From Planococcus citri (Eukaryota > Arthropoda > Insecta > Hemiptera > Pseudococcidae): a DNA stretch of 64,000 nt. The translations under genes and the position numbers were made by a program. The DNA lies in assembly GCF_950023065.1 (NCBI RefSeq), contig NC_088681.1, positions 49,138,836 through 49,202,835 of the forward strand. The letters run 5' to 3'. Below, piece after piece: positions 1-11,600 of the stretch (positions within the stretch are counted from its first letter, which is position 1; every line of letters begins with the position of its first letter). Below the pieces are notes generated by a model. The model was given only the letters and a program-made list of their open reading frames with translations, was not told where the DNA came from and made no database searches.

Positions 1-640
1 TTTGCAGAATGAATTTCGACTCTCCATCTCAGTTTGATGAAATTTTGGGGAAATTTCAAGTTTCAAAAATCTACTGGAGGCTCCAGTAATTTTCAAAAAG
101 GTCGCTGGAGGCTCTAAAATGACTTGATCCCACCTAAAGTCGTCTTCAGAGAGTATTATGGAGTGTAGAGTAAATTTCAGCTTTCCATTTCCATTTGATG
201 AAATTTTGTGAAAATTTAAAGTTTCAAAAATCAGCTGGAGGCTTCAGGAATTTTCATAAAGTCGCTGGAGGCTCCAAAACGACTTGAAATTCACCTGCAG
301 TACTTCGTAGCGTATTGAAATTAGTTTTTAGAATAAATTTCAGCTTTACAACTCCAATTTAATGGAATTTTGTGGGAATTTCGAGTTTCAAAAATCTGCT
401 GGAGGTTCCAGAGCTGCTCAAAACGGGTTGAAACCGTTTCCAATCGATTTGGCATGTCGAAAATAGGGTATATCTCAAATTTCAGCTTTCTTGGTCAATT
501 TGGTAAAATTTTGATTTTTTCCCTCATTTTTGGCCTAAATTGGATTTTCAAAAATTCACCAAAAATCGAAAAACGCACTTTAGCACTTGAAATTTTGACA
601 GGTGATAAATTTTTGCATAATCTTTCGATCTACCTTTGTA
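1..640. repeat. Degenerate tandem repeat, about 165-bp unit (CTGGAGGCTCCAG)
   Basis: Three to four units share the order AATTTCAGCTTTCCATTTCC, TTTGATGAAATTTTGTG, AGTTTCAAAAATC and CTGGAGGCTCCAG. They start at about 10, 175 and 338, with a degenerate fourth near 475. The palindromic CTGGAGGCTCCAG word also appears in related sequence near 29173, 47805 and 48247, so this is a dispersed family. It lies downstream of the Side-like 3' UTR. Confidence 0.7.
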
Positions 641-1689
641 AGGTTTGAAAAATTTCATGCAAGTCCTATGTTGAAACGCAAAATCTGCGATTTCGGCTGA
701 CCTGTCACTCAAAATGGCCACCATTTTGTAAGTAAGGCCAACTTTTTTTTGTGCAAGTTTGCTTCAAAATGTTCCTTCAGATATCCCCCTTTAAGAAAAA
801 AGTTGTCCCGGAGGATCGGCGTGGGGGGGTGCAATTACTCCTAAATATGCCGGACTAAATGTGGTGACAATAATTCCTTTTCAGGATTCTTTCAAAAATT
901 TATAAAAACAGTTTTTCTGCATTTAATTTTTAGGAAAAATTTAGGGAAAAAACAAATTTTTCGGTTGTTTTCTCTAAAAAATGTATTATCTTCAACGCCC
1001 CCCCCCTCCCAAATGCAAAAATGAAACTTCGAACTTTTTTCCAAAGAAGGGTAAAGATATACAAAAATGTGAACATTTTCACCCACAGAATCCAAGACGT
1101 ATCCTAGGTTAGTTTCCAACTCCGAGCCAAGGGCTTAATTGCCTATTAAAATGCCGGCTACACGTTCTTATGCCATGAGATGGTCAGTTACGTTACGTCT
1201 CAAACCACGTGCTGCATCTGCCAGTCTGCCTGTTCCGATCATCGTACACTACAGTATACATACCACACCATACACATACCATCAATATCAAACCACGAAA
1301 TATACATCATCGTGTACCAAGAACCAGTTTCCCTTTTCGTATTATAATAGAGAGGCGAGTGAACCTTTATGCATTACGAAGTCGCAACTGCCTGATGGTC
1401 GCTTTGCCTGCGATAAATATACGCGAACTTTAATGATCTACATTTACGCAACAGACTGCTCGCTTGGCTTCGATATATCTGTAATTTTAATGACCTATTT
1501 AAAAGGGTCTATTCCTGTTTCCAGCTATCCTTTCGGTATCGTCTACTATGTACCTATACAGCTGTTGTACAGACCTGAGATGCAACCAACGATGCCGGTG
1601 TAATGCAAAATCTCGTAGTATCGGTCATTATCTCGCGACGATGCTGTCCAGTGTCCAGGCACACCATGTTACGAAAATCATCCTACCAG
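641..1689. other. No gene recognised
   Basis: An AT-rich stretch with poly-G and poly-C runs extends to about 1110. A GC-richer unique stretch (1130-1650) follows, with a chance plus-strand frame of 154 codons whose product has no recognisable features. Confidence 0.4.
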
Positions 1690-2489
1690 AAATCTTTACG
1701 TAAAAAATTGTTTATTTGAAAAAAATTCATTAAAAACACAATTTATATACTCGTTTCTCAATTCGTAATACATAACAAAAAAAATAGAGAGGGGGATCAA
1801 TAAATAAATAATTACGCTAAAACGAGGAAAAATTTACCTAAAGAAGATTTAGACTCTAAATCGAGTCCGTTCTCACACTGAAAGACTGCAAAAAAATCGC
1901 CACTGAAATCGAAGTTGAAAAAAAAAACAGGGGGGGGGGAATTCTCTACAAAATCGCATTCAAAACACACATACACAGACAAACAACAAAATATAGAAAC
2001 AACAATAATACGAGTAATATAACAACATCGTCGATTCGAAGAACATTAAGACACTCAAACGCCCATAGAGCGCATCAGTGTGCTTATTTCTTCGAGGAAT
2101 TGTGAAAATTTTCCATCCACAAACATCGAGTATAAGTTACATATACGTCAGGATCGCGGGAAGATGATGAGAAAGAAAGAAAAATCAGAAAAATATACAT
2201 TTTCATACATCGAGAGAGAGAAAAAAAAATCGAATAAATTAATACACAATACAACGTACAAAAGTATAAATAATCCATTGAGAAAACGTACGTACACGAA
2301 ACAAAGGGTTGAAAAAGGAGCTAAAAATGTAGGATTGGGATTAGGTAGGTAAATGGGGAGGTAAAAGGAGGGAGGGAAATTCGCGATACAAAAAAATTTG
2401 TTTCATCCAGTCCATGTGCGTGTACCTATGTGCGAGTTTAAAAATTGCAATTCTGCGGCACAAGGTAGGTATCTCTGAATGGATCGTTT
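1690..2489 (-). other. Probable 3' UTR of the Side-like gene
   Basis: On the minus strand after the TAA stop there is about 780 bases of non-repetitive AT-rich sequence up to an AATAAA signal at 1711-1716 (TTTATT on the plus strand). No long reading frame in the gene's direction is apparent. The 3' end near 1690 is placed by the usual 10-30 base spacing after the signal, not by any direct evidence. A longer 3' UTR reaching 1100 is possible. Confidence 0.55.
1711..1716 (-). terminator. Polyadenylation signal AATAAA
   Basis: This is a canonical AATAAA hexamer on the minus strand, about 775 bases after the stop codon of the Side-like tail exon. It is the best-placed candidate for ending the transcript. 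Confidence 0.5.
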
Positions 2490-2696
2490 TTACACACAAC
2501 TTTCTGGTCCTGGTATTGAAAACGAATTAGGTAATATTAGACCGTCCGCTTCTACTTTATGACAAGTGGTCGCCGATTCTGGCAAATGTAATTCGTTCGA
2601 ACGGTTTACTATATCCGTATGATTGCCGACGACGCTGGCGACGCTGTGGCTGCCACCGACGTTGCTGCCGCTGCCGCTACCGCTGCTGCGTAATAC
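2490..2696 (-). CDS. Side-like terminal exon: end of cytoplasmic tail with PDZ-ligand-like C-terminus
   Basis: After the acceptor TTGCTCAG the phase-0 frame runs 68 codons to TAA (2490-2492). It starts with a Gly/Ser-rich low-complexity run (RSSGSGSGSNVGGSHSVAS), then NRSNELHLPESATTCHKVEA and DGLILPNSFSIPG, ending PESCV. The last residues fit the class I PDZ ligand pattern (S/T-x-hydrophobic at the C-terminus), so a scaffold partner is a reasonable inference. The other two frames hit stops within a few dozen codons. The upstream polypyrimidine tract is poor, which is the main reason for less than full confidence. Confidence 0.75.
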   Translation of the reverse strand, partial: VLRSSGSGSGSNVGGSHSVASVVGNHTDIVNRSNELHLPESATTCHKVEADGLILPNSFSIPGPESCV

Positions 2697-5600
2697 CTGA
2701 GCAATTTTTTTTCTCTCAGTAAATCATCGTAATTAAGATATTGCGATAGGTCGATAGTTGAATTTTTTCTAAGGTGAAATCAAGCAAAAGCGTGCGATCT
2801 ATTACATTATTATAGTACCTGCTTTACTTGGGTGGTGACTTAGGTAGGTATAGGTACCCAATTTGAGGAGTCACGTTACCTCTGATTTTTTCAAAAAAGT
2901 TATAGTTAGTTATCACATTGGGCAGTCCCGTGACTAAACGAATCGAATCTCGAAGAATTTCCCCTCCCCTCACCCCTCTCATCTATTCGTCTCTCCCCTC
3001 ATCACACCTTCCCCCAAAAAACAACGAAAATTCCAAAACGAAAAATCTCGAGATCACGTTTTTGAAATTGTTTGAAAAGATTTATTTTTGCAATGAATAG
3101 TTCGTGAAGGATACTAGAAATTAAAATACATTATGCCAAAAAATGAAAAGCAAAAAAAAAAAATCTGAAAGATGCAGAAAAAACGCTTGAAAATGGGAAT
3201 TTGGCCTAAATTGCACAAACGATTCAAATGATTCGTTCACAAGTGACTCACAATCAGATGATTCGTCAATGAACGAATTGGATTATTCGTTCATAAACGA
3301 CTCAATAATAATTTGTTCACAAATGACTCAGAAGATTCGTAAATGAACGATTCAGAGAATTTATTCACGAACGATTCAGAGAATTTGTTCACAAATGATT
3401 CAGATGGTTCCGTTCACGAACGATTCAGAGAATTTGTTCATGAATGACGAGTCATAAGATTCGTTCACAAACGATTCAGAAGATTCATTTGCAAACGATT
3501 CAGAAGATTCGTTCGCAAACGATTCAGAAAATTCGTTCACAAACGATTCAGAAGATTCGTTCACCAACGATTCAGAGAAATTGTTCATGATCATGAATGA
3601 TTCAGATGGTTCGTTCACGAACGATTCAGAAGATTAGTACACAAATGATTCAGAGAACTTGTTCATGAATGAGTCATACAATTCGTTCACAAACGATTCA
3701 GAGGATTCGTTCACTAACGATTCGGATGAAGTCGTTCACGAACGATTCGGATGAAGTCGTTCACGAACGATTCGGATGAAGTCGTTCACGAACGATTCGG
3801 ATGAACTCGATCACAAATGATTCAAAAGATTCGTTCACGAATGATTCAGATGGTCCGTTCACAAACGATTCAGAAGAACGAATGATTCAAACGATTCCTT
3901 TATGAACCACTCAGACGATTCCTGAATGAATGATTTAGATAAGACGTTTATGAACGATTCAAATGATCCATCACCAACAAAATTCACATTATTTCATCTA
4001 AAACGATTCATATGATCCATAATATTGCGAGTGGGGTAAAATTTTAGGAGCAATTCAGATGATTCATTGACAAATGATTCAGATGATTCGCTTAGAAATG
4101 ATTCTGATGATTCGTTTGGGAATGATTCGGATGAATTCGATCAGGAATAATTTGAATGAATTCGTTCACGAACGATTCGGATGAACTCGTTCACAAACGA
4201 TTTGGATGAACTCGTTCACGAACGATTCGGATGAACTCATTCACGAACGGTTTGGACGAACTCGTTAACAAACGATTCGGATGAACTCGTTCACAAATGA
4301 TTCAGATGGTATGTTCACGAAGGATTCAGATGGTTCGTTCACAAACGATTCAGAAGAACGAATGATTCAAACGATTCCTTTATGAACCATTCAGGCATTC
4401 AGACGATTCCTGAATGAATGATTTAGATAAAACGTTTATGAACGATTCAAATGATCCATCACCAACAAAATTCAAATTACTTCATCTAAAACGATTCATA
4501 TGATCCATAATATTGCGAGTGGGGTAAAATTTTAGGAACAATTTAGATGATTCATTGACAAATGATTCAGGTGATTCCCTTAAAAATGATTCAGATGATT
4601 CGTTTGGGAATGATTCGGATGAATTCGATCATGATTAATTGAATGAATTCGTTCACGAACGATTCGGATGAATTTGATCAGGAATAATTTGAATGAATTC
4701 GTTCACGAACGATGCGGATGAAGTCGTTCACGAACGATTCGGATGAATTCGTTCACGAATGGTTCTGATGAATTCGTTCACAAACGACTTGGACGAATTC
4801 GTTCACGAACGATTCGGATGATTTGTTCAAGAACGATTGGGACGATTCGTTTGAAAACGAATCAGACTCGTTCCCGAACCTTTCAGACAGTTAATTTTTG
4901 AAGGATTCAGATGATTCATACACAAAAGTTCAAATGATTCATTCTCGAACGATTCGCAAGAGGCTGGTTGAAAAATATGTTGCATTACTTAGTCACCTTG
5001 AATTATTGGGGAAAATGGCGAGTTGGGTATTCGCGATCAATTCAGCTGATTCATCGACAAACAATTCAGGAGATTCGCTTAGAAATGATTCAGAAGATTC
5101 GTTCGCGAATGATTTGGATAATTTGTTGAATAATGATTCAGACGATTCGTTTGCGAATAATTCAGAATGTTCGTTTTCGACGGATTCAACTGATTAATTC
5201 TTAAATGACTCGACAGAGGTCGTTTGAAAAATGTTCGTTAACATTATTCACGATAAAAATGTACAGCAAAAAAAATTGTACTTAATTAGAGTAAAAATTA
5301 CACGAACGATTCAAATAATTTTTATTCACAAATGAGTTAGATGATTCGTTCAAAAATGATTCGGATTGTTTGATCATGAACGGTTCAGGTGTATTTTGTT
5401 CCCGAACTATTCAGGTGACTCATTCGCGAACGATTCACTTGCGAAATTAGAAATTTATAGGATAAACTCTGAAATAATGAACAGAAAGTGTAGGTAATGC
5501 AATTGGACGGATTCGTTCACTGAATTATTCATTCTTAACCTGCAAGAACGACGAATCGCTCGAGATGATCAATTCACTATCGACTTTTAAGCAAAGCTTA

Positions 5601-8600
5601 AGTACCTAATCAGAAAATTTTTCGTTTTCTAGTGCGTATTTTCACCAATCAGGTATGTATGTACATAATTTTTCAAAATATGAGGTGTGCGAACGATTCA
5701 GTTGATTCAATCATTCGATGATTCTGGCGCATGAACATCTCTTCAAACATTTGTGAATGAGTTCCAAAAGTACTAGTTACCTACTTTTATGGTCATTTGA
5801 TAATATTGACTCATTTGTGATCTGAGAAGTAATTTTCAAAAATAAAAATAAAGATTCATTCGAAATCAAGCATTTATAAAATTGGTAAAAATTTTCAATT
5901 TTACCAGATTGAATTAACTTTACGATATTTTATTTGAAAAAGAAGTTGATCAAAATATTTCAAATAAACTCCCACCCACATTCCACCTTTCCCAATCATC
6001 CCTTTATCTATCCCTTGATAAATCTACTAAACATCTTTGAACTTTTGAGCCTACACTCGTTAATTTAAAGCAGATTTCACCCTCAAAAAAACAACATTCT
6101 CTTCTCTTTCGCTCTTTTCATTATACTAACACCAAACACGGAAAATTTTTAATAAGCCCACGACACAAATATACAAAAAACTCGATTCCAAATTAGTTTA
6201 CTTTTTAAATATTTCAGTAACATGAATAACAAGGTCTTTCTCCTCCTCCCTACGCTCTTTATGTTCAGAAGAACACCATAGGCCTAGATACATATTCCCA
6301 TGGCGGAGTTTAATTACAGCCCAAGCTATATTACGTTGTAGAAATATGTTTTTTCTGGTAAGTTTTTTTTTCTTTGTTAAAATATAATTTTAATTAAGAA
6401 AGTACAAGTTGCTTTTTTTCTTGTAAATTTCAGGAAAGGCTTATATTTACGAAATATTGATCCCGAGAATAAAATTTTAATAAATTATCGTTCTCTTCGT
6501 CGTCTGCTCTTTCATTCTCTTCTAGCAGAAGGTATATTTCTTCTCTTTGTTATTTATTCATTATTTATAGGAACGAGAAAATCAACACTTCATTTCTTAA
6601 TTTTTGAAACGCCTTCACATTTAGGTACTTATTAAGCTTATTCTCAGATTTATTTCTATACTTAAATAAGACCTAATAATTTGACGATGAAATGAGATAG
6701 AAACGTCAATTAATATTTCAAAGATTATTGAGCAGAATTCGAAGAGTTATGATTCGAGGGAAAAAATGAAATTGACGGTGAAAAGACATAGTATGGGGAA
6801 GGAGGAAAGATAAAAAAATTTCTTCTCATTGAACGAGTAGTTCATTTTAGAAAATACTGCTTAATTTGACTCTTTGATAAAGGGATACAAAACCTCAATA
6901 GCCTGAATACAACCCAGGCCTTGTTATTTTACATTCTAACAAGCGAATTTGCAAGCAGGTGCATGTAGAAGTATATTTGTACAAAGGTCACTCATCTTAC
7001 TTCAAATTTATTAGCTGTCAGTCTACCATGAGTCTCACTGGAGTCGATGATGAAATCTCTTTGAGCGTTTTTCATCGTATTATTATGAGATTGATATTGA
7101 TCAGCTGAAACTGAACGATAAGAAATTTTAATTGAAATCTTCGAGTATTTTTCAATCTACACAGTTCATTGAAATTTCCATCTAGTTGTACTTTGAAAAA
7201 CGCAACACAAAAATCTACGAAGCGAAAGCATCAATTCTACGAATAGGTACACATTTGAACAAAACTAAGGCAACTCACCCCTATTTAAAATATCGGGTTG
7301 TTTTAAATTGGGCACTATGCTGTAGGCAATAGTGTAATTCTGATTATCAGCTTTAACAGGTAATTGAACGTGTTTCACTTCGTTCTGTGTACCAGCGTCG
7401 TATCGAGACGCTTCGACGTAAAATCTTTGTCATAATTTTACCAACGCGAATGCCATCAGAAGAATAGCCAACGTAATTACCGTAATTGTACACGCTAACA
7501 TGGTGGAAACGCCGTTACTGGAGCTCTCTTTTCGCATCCATTCTGTAAATTGAGAAACGAAAGTTGCTAAAAATCGCCCATATAATAAATACTATTACCC
7601 ACTAATGGTTCCATTACCCCGAAAACCTTCTACTAATTCTACCAAAAAGCTCCAGCTATAGAGTTCTCGTATATAGGTACCTGTTCTTTTTTCGGCGTTT
7701 TCGAAATTGACCCCTTTCAAAATAACCGATTCGCCTTTGCCTTTGAAATTCGTAGCGTAAATGACGATTTGTAGAAGAGCAGCGTCCACTACGTTTAAGG
7801 CGTTCATGTCCACGTAGAAGACGGGCAAGTCGTTCGATACGTTCATCAGTGCTGAATCGGATTGGTAAACTTCCAAGTGGAAGATTTGCTGAAGGCCTCC
7901 GTCGTAGCCGGGAATGCATTCAATTTTCAACAACGTGATGGTCAGGTTTTCCATCAGGTCGAACGAGCAGTTGAATAGTCGCGATGGTCTCGCTGCGAGA
8001 GAATATTCGGTTTATTTAAGTTGCCTCTTTCGTGGAATTTTGAAATACGTACTATTACTGCCTATCAAGCTAAGTATATTCATCATGAAGGTACGAGAAG
8101 CCGAATTTCATAATTTCTGGGCAATGGATACCTCATTCGATGGCCTCTAGCACTGAAGAGTGCTCAAATTCGAATTTGGTTTCAACGTAGAAGAAAAATA
8201 TTCAAATTGTAGGATAATATTTGATCAAAGAATCCTGGTGGTCCATTTTCATTTGAGATAGAAGGATGATTACATATGTAACAAGAAACTGATTTAAAAT
8301 TTACATAACCCCACTAAAAAGATTTACTTTTTTGCAAAATAATTATTAGGCTATTTTTCCCAACACCAACAGTTTTGAGTCAAATATAGCTGATAAGTAA
8401 TCATTTTTTGCCAAAAATCATAATTTTCTTCCAAAAAATACTTCGCTATTTTTGCCAACAAACATCCCTTTTCGCCAAAATAACCTTCTTTCACCAAAAA
8501 TAATCATTCTCTGCAAAATACGTATAATCTTAATTTTTTGGCAAAAATAAGTAATTATTTCCTGCAAAAAATACTGACTTGATCATTTCCTACATTCCTA

Positions 8601-11600
8601 CCAAATTCTGCCTAAAAATAGTTATTTTCTCCTTAAAAATATTAATTTTCTTCTCAAACCCAAAAAGGACCATTTTCTGCCCAAAAAAGTAATTTTTCAT
8701 CAGAAATCACCATATTTACACCAAAAATCATCATTTTCTGCCAAACATGATCATTTTCTTCCTGAAAATCATATTTTTCTCCAAAAATTATGTATTTATT
8801 TCTGGAACATATTCAATCATTGGCAGTCCAAAATAGGCATTTTCACTTCTGCAAATGCTGAAAATAAACGTTTTCTGCCACGTTATTTTTCCACAAAAGA
8901 ATCATATTTTTAATGCCTGAAATAAATAGATGAGAAATTCACTTTTACTTCAAGTCTTCAAGTCCTGAATACTCAAAAAATCATTCTCTTTTTCTTTCCA
9001 AGACATATTATGCACTTTTTCCTTGAAAAATTTTCTCTTCACCTACAGAAATTAATTTTATGCCACATGCAATAATTTTTTGTCTAAACTAAAATTTTCA
9101 TTTTTTTTTCCAAAAACTAAAAATTACTCGTTTCCTTCCTTTTTAATTTTTCCTCCCCCTCCCACCCCAAAAAAAACAATAATTTTCTGTCAACCTAATG
9201 CAATCACTTTCTCTCCAAAGATCACGATTTTTTGCTAAAACAGGGTGTCTAAGAAAATGTCTCCGAAGAAATGCAGTACTTTTACAGTACCTTTTGCATC
9301 ACCTTATTTTTTTTATTCAGCTTACACCGACCCCCCCCCCAAGAAAAAAAATATTTTTGAACCGGTTGGAATTTGTCGATATAAAATTTTTACAAGTATT
9401 AATTTAACAAGTGTTGCCATCTTTTGAGGTACAAAATGAACATTCTTTTTTTTAATTTTCACCAATTAATTCATTTTGAGGTTTTTAAAAAATTTTAAAT
9501 CAATGATTCTGAGAAAAAATACAGTATACTTTTCAGGCAAAATGCAGTACTTGGAGTACCGAGGATTTCAATGCAGTGCTTTTACAGTACTTGCAGTACC
9601 TGCAGTACCTGTTAGACACCCAGGTACAATTTTCTTCGCAAAAACACATTTTATTTCCAAAAAAATCGTCTTCCCCCCCCCCTTTAAAAAATCTATTCTT
9701 TTCAAAAATACTTACTTATTTTTTGCCACGTACAATCGATCATTTTTTTTTTTCATTAAAATGATCACTTTTTTCACAAATTGTCCATTTTTTGCCACAA
9801 AAAGGTAATCATCTAATCAATTTCTACCCACAAAATTATCATTTTCTCGCAAAAACGTAGAAAGCATTCCGGTTCTGTCTCATCACCCCCCTCCCTCCTA
9901 CCATAAAAAAGAATCGTTTTCTATCGCAGAAAAACTATTTCATTTTGAAAACAGATCATTTTTTTAAATCTATTTTTTTGAAAATGATTTTTTTGCCACA
10001 TTATACAAATTTTATTCCAGAAAAAAAAATATTTTTTTTTATTTCAAAAAAATTACATTTTTTTCAAAACGATCATTTTATGTCCCATCTCCACAAAAAA
10101 CAAAAAAAATCGTTTTCTGCCTTATTTTCTCCACAAAACAATCTTTAATCTACTCAATTTCTCTCCAAAAATCATGATTTTCTGCTAAAATGAATCATTT
10201 TTACCAGACATATGGTACCTAATCATTCTCCACCAAATTTTATCGTTTTCTGGCAAATAATCATATTCTCAGTTTTGCTCAAACATGGTTCTTCAATAAT
10301 CATCAATTCCTGCTTAAAGTGATTTGATTTCTTTTCGACACCAAACCATTAACCATTATTTTCTTCTAAAAATAATATTCTGCAGCTCGGAAAAACGTAA
10401 AAGAGTACTTAAGTAATTTTTTGCCATCAATAACCATTTTCCCCCAAGAATTATCATTTTTTCCAGCAATAACCATTCGTTGCCAAATTTAATCACTTTC
10501 TGTCAAAAAGTGATTTTCACTCAGCAATTTTTCGCCTAAAGTAATAATTTTCTCTCCAAAAATGATGAATTTCTAGCTGCCAAAGATATTAATTTTTTTT
10601 CTCAAAAATTTTTTTTTAAAAATCCTCCCAAAAATAATTAGTTAGATAGTCTAAAATCTAGATCCCAAAAAAGCAATTACATATTTTTTCTTCCCAAAAA
10701 AATTACGTTTTTCCAAAAATAATCATTTTCTGCTTAAAATAGTGCTTTTCTGTTCAAAAGTGGTTATTTCCCGCCCAAAATTATCATTTTCTATCTAAAG
10801 TACTCAATCACTTCTCGCCAAAAATTACATACCAACGTTTTTCCAACAAAAATAGTTATTGCCGAAATCGTAATTTTGTTGCCAACAACATACATTTTCT
10901 GCCAAACAATTGCTTTTCTCTCAAAAATGGCGATTCTCTGCCTAACAAAAAATATTTGACCAAAAAAATGTCCCCTTTTCTTGGAACCGTGCCCAGTTCT
11001 TTTTCTGTAAAAACTACTTATTAACAGAACAATCATAAAAAATGTAGAAAATGAAATGGGTAGGAGGGGACAGAGGGCAGGGGAGGAGAGTGAACACTTA
11101 ACCCCATCCTTGCGATATTCATTATACACTGATTTTTTTTTTACAAAATTTCGCCACCAGAATTGCCTTTACCAGTTGTAATGACAACTTTTCCTTAGTT
11201 CTTCACATTTTTCTGGCCAATTTTTTAAAATTTCCTCCTCCTGTTTCTTCCCACGCACAAATAAAATGAAATATTTGCAGACTTACCAGCTGGTACCAGA
11301 TGAAACACACAAGGCTCTAGTTGTCTTCCAATCGTATTATCAGCCCAACAAATCAACGTCCCATAGTCCAAATCCGACAAAGGTTTATACGTCAGCTCGC
11401 TGGTAGTCTTATTAATTGTTTTATACATTGAATTCGAAACTTTAGTGCTTTCTCCTGCGCTGTTATTAAACTGCCACAAAAATTTCACTTTGTTTGGATC
11501 GGCGTCCACTTGACACAGCACATATAGAACTTCGCCCAACGATGCTCCTATTATAGTTAATTCTGGTTTTTTACATTTCGGCACATCTGTAAATATATAA

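Noticed and set aside
1139..1603. 154-codon plus-strand frame
   Set aside because: No recognisable domain or codon pattern; it lies antisense to the end of the Side-like transcript unit.
3400..5197. Ser/Asn/Glu/Asp-rich repeat frames in both directions
   Set aside because: They are chance open frames through the 24-bp minisatellite, without starts, splice context or consistent extent.
7430..7432. TGA as selenocysteine
   Set aside because: Not a redox context, Sidestep proteins are not selenoproteins, and I saw no SECIS-like element in the putative 3' UTR. It cannot be excluded formally.
7424..7441. A micro-intron removing the TGA (GTAAAATT to CAAAG) in the membrane exon
   Set aside because: It would be about 17 bases, far below any spliceable length, and would change the reading frame of the tail that is otherwise kept by the downstream splice phases.
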